From contig JAMONE010000251.1 of NCBI GenBank assembly GCA_027066695.1, forward strand, positions 1 to 5,222: a stretch of DNA of 5,222 bases, given 5' to 3'. Position numbers and translations under genes: made by a program. Every line of letters begins with the position of its first letter. Position 1 is the first letter of the stretch. This document shows positions 1 through 5,222 of the stretch, piece by piece. The DNA is from Micavibrio sp. Lineage in GTDB: Bacteria; Pseudomonadota; Alphaproteobacteria; Micavibrionales; Micavibrionaceae. The notes beneath the pieces are model-generated. The model did not search any database. It was given only the letters and a program-made list of their open reading frames with translations, and was not told the origin of the DNA.

Positions 1-766
1 TACGCTTGAGGCTTTTCTTGCTGGCGGTATTTTGGCATTTATGCTCACCTTTGCGCGTGTTGGAACGGCTATAATGATAATGCCAGGTTTGGGTGATAGC
101 TTTGTTTCAGAGCGCATCCGTCTGCATATGGCACTGGGTATATCATTTGTGCTGTTTCCTATTGTTATGCACTATGTCCCGTCGCCAGTTCCATCAACAT
201 TTGTTCTTGTAACCTTGATTATGATGGAGGTTATTATAGGGCTGCTAATTGGCACGGTTGCGCGTATTTTTATGACTGCGCTTGATACGGCTGGTATGAT
301 AATTTCTATGCAAGCTGGCCTGTCAAACGCGCAAGTATTTAACCCCTCGCTTGCCGCTCAAGGCTCTGTAATGGGTGCTTTTCTGTCGGTAACGGGCGTT
401 TTATTGCTGTTTATGACTGATTTGCACCATCTTTTAATCACAGGCGTGATTGAGAGCTATGAGCTGTTCCCGCTTGGCGCGTTGCCTGATACTGGCTCTA
501 TGGCAGAGCTAATGGCTGATGCGGTTACATCAAGCTTTAAAATCGGGGTGAAGCTAGCCGCCCCATTTATCGTTCTGACTTTGCTTGTTTATGTTGGTAT
601 GGGCGTTTTATCAAGACTTATGCCGCAAATTCAAGTGTTTATGGTGGCTCTGCCGCTGCAAATATTATTATCAATTCTCCTTTTTATATTAGTGCTAACT
701 TCGTTATTTTCTTATTGGCTTGGCGAGTTTGAGGCGGGAATGCTGTATTTCTTGTCAGGAGCTTAG
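1..766 (+). CDS. fliR: Flagellar biosynthetic protein FliR (5' end cut off by window edge)
   Basis: FliR is an integral inner-membrane part of the flagellar type III export gate, working with FliP, FliQ, FlhA and FlhB to pass flagellar subunits across the membrane. The frame is open from base 2 (reading TLEAFLAGGILAFMLTFARVG) to the TAG at 764-766, giving 254 visible residues, close to the usual FliR length of about 250-260. A TTG at 32 and an ATG at 41 lie in frame, but the coding sequence upstream of them already looks like the FliR N-terminus, so neither is likely the start. Base 1 is a T ending the preceding codon, so that codon cannot be ATG, GTG or TTG and the start is at least two codons upstream. 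Hydrophobic stretches fall near bases 17-100, 120-180, 190-270, 350-420, 545-610 and 640-720, with a FliR-like RLMPQIQVFMVALPLQI segment before the last. The gene before it is probably fliQ, by family convention; it is not visible. Confidence 0.95.
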   Translation, partial: TLEAFLAGGILAFMLTFARVGTAIMIMPGLGDSFVSERIRLHMALGISFVLFPIVMHYVPSPVPSTFVLVTLIMMEVIIGLLIGTVARIFMTALDTAGMIISMQAGLSNAQVFNPSLAAQGSVMGAFLSVTGVLLLFMTDLHHLLITGVIESYELFPLGALPDTGSMAELMADAVTSSFKIGVKLAAPFIVLTLLVYVGMGVLSRLMPQIQVFMVALPLQILLSILLFILVLTSLFSYWLGEFEAGMLYFLSGA

Positions 767-775
767 CGATAATCC

Positions 776-1852
776 ATGTCAGGTGATAATCAAGACGACG
801 ATGCCCAGAAAACCGAAGACCCCACCCCCAAGAAATTAGAGGAGGCGAGGAAGCGCGGGCAGATTGCTATGTCGCGTGAAGTTAATAATTGGGTGATGCT
901 GTTTGCAGGAACAATACTTGTTGGGGTGTTTTTCGCGCCAATGATGGAGCAGCTAGTTGGCGTTATGCGTGTTTATATTGAGCAGGCTCACGCGCTGCCT
1001 TCTATGCCAGGTGGTCTTTCTGTCGTGCTTGGCGAGGCACTGAAAGAGGTGCTTAAAATTATGGCTCTACCATTGTTTTTCTTGATGGTAGCCGCTTTTT
1101 TTGCCCCGTTTATTCAAGTAGGCCCTTTATTTGCTCCCGGAGTTATAAAGCCTGATTTCAGTAAGGTTTCTATTATAAAAGGCTTTGGTAGACTTTTTTC
1201 TATGCGCTCTGTTGTTGAGCTTGTAAAGGGTATTTTAAAAATAGCAGCAGTTGGCGTGGTAGCCGTCATTATCATTTATCCATATATGGATAAATTTGAG
1301 CATCTAATCGATCAGCCCATTATAATGGTTATGACAGAGCTTGGCTTTCTTGTCCTTAAAATGATGGTGGGAGTGCTGGTTATTCTTATTGTTATTGCAG
1401 CAATAGATTTAGTCTATCAGCGTATGGAATATAACAAAAAAATGCGGATGAGCCGTCAGGAGGTCAAGGATGAGTATAAACAATCCGAAGGTGATCCGCA
1501 GGTTAAAGCAAAGCTACGCCAATTAAGAAGCGAAAAAGCGCGTCAACGTATGATGCAAGCTGTGCCAGATGCGGACGTGGTTATCACTAACCCTACCCAT
1601 TATTCGATTGCGTTGAAATATAATCCCGATGATATGCCCGCGCCTGTAGTTATTGCAAAGGGGGTGGATGATATTGCTATGCGTATTCGTGAGGTTGCAA
1701 AAGAGCATGATATAGTCTTATATGAAAATGTACCACTTGCTCGCGCTTTATATGATGTGGCTGAGATCGACGAGATGATCCCAACCGAGCATTTTAAGGC
1801 CGTAGCGGAAATTATTTCTTATGTTTTCAAATTAAGAAAAGGTTTTAACTAA
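776..1852 (+). CDS. flhB: Flagellar biosynthesis protein FlhB, export-gate substrate-specificity switch
   Basis: FlhB is the export-gate membrane protein whose cytoplasmic domain switches secretion from rod/hook-type to filament-type substrates after cutting itself. The 358-residue length is normal for the family. The N-terminus has the typical KTEDPTPKKLEEARKRGQIA motif (residues 12-31). Hydrophobic segments follow near residues 39-56, 92-115, 152-168 and 188-213. The cytoplasmic domain begins with the charged linker KKMRMSRQEVKDEYKQSEGDP and contains the autocleavage motif N272-P273-T274-H275 (bases 1589-1600). In characterised FlhB proteins the cut falls between N and P, so the switch should be functional. 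The rest (VIAKGVDDIAMRIREVAKEH, then ENVPLARALY) matches the FlhB C-terminal domain. The ATG at 776 is 9 bases after the fliR stop, and the only Shine-Dalgarno-like sequence is AGGAG at 757-761, inside fliR and rather far off, which suggests translational coupling. The homologous type III secretion protein SctU is less likely given the alphaproteobacterial flagellar context. Confidence 0.97.
   Translation: MSGDNQDDDAQKTEDPTPKKLEEARKRGQIAMSREVNNWVMLFAGTILVGVFFAPMMEQLVGVMRVYIEQAHALPSMPGGLSVVLGEALKEVLKIMALPLFFLMVAAFFAPFIQVGPLFAPGVIKPDFSKVSIIKGFGRLFSMRSVVELVKGILKIAAVGVVAVIIIYPYMDKFEHLIDQPIIMVMTELGFLVLKMMVGVLVILIVIAAIDLVYQRMEYNKKMRMSRQEVKDEYKQSEGDPQVKAKLRQLRSEKARQRMMQAVPDADVVITNPTHYSIALKYNPDDMPAPVVIAKGVDDIAMRIREVAKEHDIVLYENVPLARALYDVAEIDEMIPTEHFKAVAEIISYVFKLRKGFN
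1274..1295. repeat. Perfect 22-base palindrome inside flhB
   Basis: The half-site ATTTATCCATA is followed directly by its exact reverse complement, and the symmetry stops at the next pair outward (C at 1273, T at 1296). It encodes residues 167-174 (IYPYMDKF approximately), at the end of the third hydrophobic segment of FlhB. The sequence could act as a symmetric protein-binding site or fold as a 9-base-pair stem with a TATA loop, but it is AT-rich and no function is shown. It may be a coincidence of coding sequence. Confidence 0.6.
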
Positions 1853-1867
1853 TTGATTGTTTTAATA

Positions 1868-1874
1868 AAAGGAG
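1868..1874 (+). promoter_or_regulatory. Ribosome binding site of the muiA-like gene
   Basis: AAAGGAG lies 5 bases before the ATG at 1880. It is the best Shine-Dalgarno match in front of any gene in the window, and it decides the start: an earlier in-frame TTG at 1853, directly after the flhB stop, has no such site and would put nine extra residues before the signal peptide. Confidence 0.8.
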
Positions 1875-1879
1875 TTCTT

Positions 1880-3550
1880 ATGCGCATTTTATCTCTTACT
1901 TTACTAGCTGTTACGGCTTTATCATCACTGCCAGCGTTGGCAAAGGATATAGCCGTTGATAGTAAGATAGTATCTGCCATTATTTACAGTGACCGCGCGA
2001 CATTAACCCGCAGCGCAAAAATAAAAATTCCAGCAGGTTCGCATAATCTGGTTTTCACAGGCCTACCAGTAAGCATGTATACGGATTCTTTGCGCACTGA
2101 GGGCAGTTCACGTGCAAATGTAGTTTTTGGCGCACTTAGTCATAAGCGAACATCGCATCTTGATTTTGTCGTGCCTAAAGAAAAAGAGCTTAATAAGCAA
2201 CTTGTTTTATTACAAGATCAGCGCAAACTTTATCAGGTAGAAAAGCAAGCGTTACAAGCTGGTAAAAGATTTCTTGAAAATCTGGGGAAGCAAGCCGTTT
2301 TACGAACAAACGAAGATATAGCCGAAATTAATCTAAAGCCCGAAAGCTGGGCTGCGGCAAGTGATAATATTACTGCTAAAATGCTGGAAAATATGAAAGC
2401 AGATCATGCGCTTAATATCAAAACCCGTGAAGTGAACGAGAAAATCATTAAGGTTCAAAATGAATTGCGGGGGCTGCGTACTGGTCAGAAGCAAAGCTAT
2501 AGCGTCAGTATTCCATTTGAATCCGATAAAGCCACTACGCTTAATATAGATCTTAGCTATCAATTGCCCAATGTTGGCTGGCAGCCGATTTATGATGCTC
2601 GTTTGGATGTTAAATCCGCTAAGCTTGAGCTTGTGCAATATGGCTCTGTTTGGCAACGCACGGGCGAGGATTGGAAGGATATCGAGCTAACGCTTTCTAC
2701 CGCACAGCCAAACCGCGGGGCAGGGCTTCCTAAATTACATCCGCATTGGATTTCATTAATCCAGCATCGGGCAAAAAGAAAGTCTATGCAATTTGGTAAT
2801 CTTGCCTCCAATATGAGCGGTGCGCCCATGGCTGAGATGATGGATTCTGAGGCAGATATGGCATTTGAAAGTGTTTCTGCCCCGCAAAAAGCCAAATTCC
2901 AAGCCGCTAAAATCAACACTGACGGCTTTGTCGGTGAATATCAAATTGTAGGCTTATCAAGCGTAGCATCCGATGGCACGCGCTCTAAACTGATGGTCGG
3001 CGCGTTCGAAACTGAAAACGCCTTGCAGGTGCAAATTAAACCGCAATTAAGCACAGATGCTTATTTGGTCGTCAAAACTAAGCTCAAAGGTGATGCTCCA
3101 ATTCTCGCGGGGCAGGTTAGCTTGTTTCGTGACGGCGCATATATAGGTAAAACCCATATGCCGATGCTTCGCCCGAATGATATCGAAGAGCTATCCTTTG
3201 GCATTGATGATAATATCCGTGTAAAACGTAACACTCTTAAAGATAAAAGCAGCGAATACGGCCTTATCTCTAAGGAAACTATTCTTGAGCGAAGCTTTGT
3301 CACTGAAATCCAAAATCTTCATAAAAAAGCGATTGATATTGCGGTGCTTGAAACTATTCCTGTATCACAAGATGAGCGCATCCGCGTGGAGATATTAAAG
3401 GATAAAACCACCGTGGGCTATGAAAGTGATTTGCATGATGCCAAGGGCGTTACCCGCTGGCTTAAGACATTAAAATCGCAAGAAAAATATAAGGTAATGC
3501 TGGGCTGGAAAGTTAATTGGCCTAAGGGCGAAAATATTTCAGGGCTTTAA
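1880..3550 (+). CDS. Exported DUF4140/DUF4139 (mucoidy inhibitor MuiA family) protein
   Basis: This 556-residue protein has the layout of the MuiA family. A Sec-type signal peptide comes first (MRILSLTLLAVTALSSLPALA, probable cleavage after A21). A DUF4140-like N-terminal domain follows at about residues 27-125 (SKIVSAIIYSDRATLTRS, then IPAGSHNLVFTGLP). Next is a Lys/Glu/Gln-rich helical, probably coiled-coil stretch to about residue 200, and then a DUF4139-like beta-rich domain to the end, with GWQPIYDARLDV at 233-244 and QRTGEDWKDIELTLSTAQP. A Met/Ala-rich linker near 305-345 interrupts the last domain. The mature protein should be periplasmic or surface-associated; no lipobox or C-terminal anchor is seen. 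The family name comes from a mucoidy phenotype and the biochemical role is not established, so I give no gene symbol. The gene starts 27 bases after flhB and ends 31 bases before cckA, which suggests co-transcription. The stop codon lies in a tandem duplication. The family call is firm; the function is open. Confidence 0.85.
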   Translation: MRILSLTLLAVTALSSLPALAKDIAVDSKIVSAIIYSDRATLTRSAKIKIPAGSHNLVFTGLPVSMYTDSLRTEGSSRANVVFGALSHKRTSHLDFVVPKEKELNKQLVLLQDQRKLYQVEKQALQAGKRFLENLGKQAVLRTNEDIAEINLKPESWAAASDNITAKMLENMKADHALNIKTREVNEKIIKVQNELRGLRTGQKQSYSVSIPFESDKATTLNIDLSYQLPNVGWQPIYDARLDVKSAKLELVQYGSVWQRTGEDWKDIELTLSTAQPNRGAGLPKLHPHWISLIQHRAKRKSMQFGNLASNMSGAPMAEMMDSEADMAFESVSAPQKAKFQAAKINTDGFVGEYQIVGLSSVASDGTRSKLMVGAFETENALQVQIKPQLSTDAYLVVKTKLKGDAPILAGQVSLFRDGAYIGKTHMPMLRPNDIEELSFGIDDNIRVKRNTLKDKSSEYGLISKETILERSFVTEIQNLHKKAIDIAVLETIPVSQDERIRVEILKDKTTVGYESDLHDAKGVTRWLKTLKSQEKYKVMLGWKVNWPKGENISGL

Positions 3551-3564
3551 TATTTCAGGGCTTT
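3533..3564. repeat. Exact 16-base tandem duplication across the muiA-like stop codon
   Basis: AATATTTCAGGGCTTT occurs at 3533-3548 and again immediately at 3549-3564. The TAA stop (3548-3550) spans the junction of the two copies. With a single copy the frame would read GGG CTT TAG, so the protein would end at the same residue; the duplication leaves the product unchanged and lengthens the gap to cckA by 16 bases. It looks like a recent slippage event. Confidence 0.9.
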
Positions 3565-3581
3565 AGGTGTATAGTTATGTT

Positions 3582-5222
3582 ATGAAGAAGCTTAATCACT
3601 TAGAATTTATTAATCGTTATCACAATCGCAATGCAAAAGTTAGTAGCGCGACTAGCCGTAAAACATTAGGGTTAGCCGTTGTTGTATCTGTTCTTTCTTT
3701 GTATTTTGTACTTATGATTTTTGTTATTCACATGGCAAGCATAGATCAAACAACAATTACATTTTCTGTATTCGTATTTTTAACGGCAACTTTGGTGGCT
3801 TTTGCGGCGCGGCGCGCGCAATATCTTCAGGCCAAACAAGAAAAAGAGCTTATCCTTTTAAAAAAAGTGCTAGAGGGTAGCCGCGGCGGGCGGTTGATTG
3901 CGGATAGTTCTGATAACACATTATACTATAACAAGCGTTTTCAAGAGCTGTGCTATGGCGAGGATGAGGATGTTTCATACGCGCAATTGCTACGAATGTT
4001 TTCGGCAAACGATAAGGTGGGAGCTTTGTTTAGCGCTATGTCTGATCAAGCTCATCGCGGCTTAGCGGATTCTATAGAGCTTTATTGTGAAAAGCGTGAT
4101 TATGAGGGCTGGTATCATATTACCGCGCAACCCGTTTCGGGGCACGCGGGAATTATTCATTGGCGGCTTGATAATGTCACAGATAAATATACAGCAGACA
4201 GCGCAACTAGGGAAGAGCGTGAAAAGCTGATTGATTTTACTGATAACGCCCCCGTTGGATTCTTTTCTGTTGATGAGAAAGGGCAGTTTATTTTTGCAAA
4301 TGCCACCTTTGCAAGATGGTTAGGCGTTGATTTAAAGCAATTACTAGGAGGTAGCGTTTTACACACCTATATGACAGCCCCGCCTAGTAATGCTAATGCG
4401 TATGATTTGATAGAAAATGGCGGTGAAAATCAAATTGTTAAATTAGAGATGAAGGGCGCAGTAGGCAAAACATTTTTTGTATCGATAAGCCAGACTATTG
4501 TGCATAGCGATGATGGAACGGTTAGGACACGCGCGGTTGTCCATGATCTTACACATGAGCAAGAAATGCATCGCGCTTTGCAAGCTTCAGAAGATCGCTT
4601 TAAACGCTTTTACGAGGAATCTCCTCTGGGCATTGTTTTGGTAAATGAAAATGGCTTGATTGAGGATTGTAATTCTCAATTTGCTGAAATGGTAAATAAA
4701 GATGTTGATGGCTTGGTTAACAAGCATTTTAAACTGCTAATCGGTGATGACGATAGGGACGCTGTGATATCTGCGCTTAAGGCTATGGGTAAAGGCCAGC
4801 ATATGGAGGGCTCTCTTGAGGTATCGTTATGCGGAAATGATGGAGAGCGAAAAATAGCCCAGCTTCATGCTAGGCGCACAATTGAAGGCGGCGGTGTTGT
4901 GCTGCATTTCATTGATATGACAGAGAAAAAAGCACTGGAAGAACAGTTCGTACAATCTCAAAAAATGCAAGCAGTAGGCCAGCTAGCAGGGGGTATAGCG
5001 CATGACTTTAATAACCTTCTAACAGCTATTATCGGGTTTTGTGACCTGCTTATGCTTCGCCATAAACCAGGAGATCCATCCTTTGGTGATATTATGCAGA
5101 TACAGCAAAACTCTAATCGCGCGGCTAATCTTGTGCGCCAGCTTTTGGCTTTCTCGCGTCAGCAAACACTGCGTCAGCGTGTGCATGATATAACCGATAT
5201 CTTAACCGAGCTTTCTCACCTT
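3582..5222 (+). CDS. cckA: CckA-type cell-cycle hybrid histidine kinase (3' end cut off by window edge)
   Basis: CckA is the membrane-bound kinase/phosphatase that sends phosphate through ChpT to CtrA and CpdR in alphaproteobacteria. The frame stays open for 547 codons to the window edge. Two hydrophobic segments (about 29-51 and 59-76) with a very short loop anchor it in the inner membrane. A charged helix (79-97) leads to a divergent PAS-like region (about 98-205), then two clearer PAS domains starting near 218 (FTDNAPVGFFSVDEKG) and 336 (SEDRFKRFYEESPLGIVLV). The dimerisation domain has GQLAGGIAHDFNNLLTAIIG with phosphoacceptor H474 (bases 5001-5003), followed by FCDLLMLRHKPGDPSF and LVRQLLAFSRQQTL, a very close match to CckA proteins as I remember them. 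The ATPase and receiver domains expected of CckA would lie beyond the window. Start choice: ATG 3582 fits MKKLNHLEF; a GTG at 3567 is in frame, directly after a stop, and would add five residues. The only Shine-Dalgarno-like sequence for the ATG is a weak AGGTG at 3565-3569. Confidence 0.93.
   Translation, partial: MKKLNHLEFINRYHNRNAKVSSATSRKTLGLAVVVSVLSLYFVLMIFVIHMASIDQTTITFSVFVFLTATLVAFAARRAQYLQAKQEKELILLKKVLEGSRGGRLIADSSDNTLYYNKRFQELCYGEDEDVSYAQLLRMFSANDKVGALFSAMSDQAHRGLADSIELYCEKRDYEGWYHITAQPVSGHAGIIHWRLDNVTDKYTADSATREEREKLIDFTDNAPVGFFSVDEKGQFIFANATFARWLGVDLKQLLGGSVLHTYMTAPPSNANAYDLIENGGENQIVKLEMKGAVGKTFFVSISQTIVHSDDGTVRTRAVVHDLTHEQEMHRALQASEDRFKRFYEESPLGIVLVNENGLIEDCNSQFAEMVNKDVDGLVNKHFKLLIGDDDRDAVISALKAMGKGQHMEGSLEVSLCGNDGERKIAQLHARRTIEGGGVVLHFIDMTEKKALEEQFVQSQKMQAVGQLAGGIAHDFNNLLTAIIGFCDLLMLRHKPGDPSFGDIMQIQQNSNRAANLVRQLLAFSRQQTLRQRVHDITDILTELSHL

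Noticed and set aside
32..43. TTG at 32 or ATG at 41 as the fliR start.
   Set aside because: The frame is open to the window edge and the upstream residues (TLEAFLAGGILAF) fit the FliR N-terminus, so the real start lies outside.
249..261. TTGGCAC followed by TTGC as a sigma-54 promoter, tempting in a flagellar cluster.
   Set aside because: The two elements are about three bases too close for the strict GG-N10-GC spacing, and the site is inside fliR coding sequence. A similar match near 473-487 fails for the same reason.
1832..1865. TTAA repeats near the flhB/muiA junction as a CtrA binding box (TTAA, 7 bases, TTAA).
   Set aside because: The TTAA elements at 1832, 1845 and 1862 are separated by 9 and 13 bases, not 7; the region is simply AT-rich.
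1853..1879. TTG at 1853 as start of the MuiA-family gene.
   Set aside because: It follows the flhB stop directly, has no suitable ribosome binding site, and would add nine residues before an otherwise normal signal peptide; ATG 1880 has AAAGGAG at 5-base spacing.
2333..3303. Several open frames on the minus strand opposite the MuiA-family gene.
   Set aside because: They overlap a well-supported gene, have no recognisable domains, and read as Cys/Ser/Ile-rich shadow translations. The same holds for minus frames at 1523-1708 and 4157-4366.
3521..3581. Possible transcription terminator between the MuiA-family gene and cckA.
   Set aside because: Only a 5-base CCTAA/TTAGG pairing across a long loop is present, with no GC-rich stem and no T-run after it.
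3592..3613. TTAA pair just inside cckA as a CtrA box.
   Set aside because: The spacing is 14 bases, and the pair is downstream of the start codon.

Overview
The window looks like a chromosomal segment of an alphaproteobacterium, with all genes on the + strand and almost no intergenic space. The best evidence is the last gene. Its phosphoacceptor block (GQLAGGIAHDFNNLLTAIIG followed by FCDLL and later LVRQLLAFSRQQTL) is the signature of CckA, the cell-cycle hybrid histidine kinase that is characteristic of Alphaproteobacteria. By eye the base composition is moderately AT-rich (many A/T-ending codons), lower in G+C than Caulobacter or most Rhizobiales. I cannot assign a genus.

Layout: (1) fliR, a flagellar export-gate membrane protein, lacks only a short 5' end that lies before the window. 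(2) flhB, the export-gate substrate-specificity switch, is complete and begins 9 bases later. It carries the NPTH autocleavage motif. (3) A complete gene for an exported DUF4140/DUF4139 ('mucoidy inhibitor MuiA family') protein starts 27 bases after flhB, with the clearest Shine-Dalgarno sequence in the window. (4) cckA starts 31 bases later and runs off the 3' edge. The membrane anchor, PAS region and dimerisation/phosphoacceptor domain are inside the window; the ATPase and receiver domains would lie outside.

How they relate: FliR and FlhB belong to the same flagellar type III export gate. CckA is the top kinase of the pathway that phosphorylates CtrA through ChpT, and CtrA controls flagellar genes in many alphaproteobacteria. 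The neighbourhood therefore joins flagellar assembly genes to their developmental regulator. The MuiA-family gene sits between them and is the only member whose role is unclear. The short gaps and the lack of any visible terminator suggest read-through transcription, but the promoter is not in the window.

Beyond genes, two sequence oddities stand out: a perfect 22-base palindrome inside flhB, and an exact 16-base tandem duplication across the stop codon of the muiA-like gene. I did not find a previously undescribed multi-gene system here; the window reads as a mostly ordinary core-genome region.
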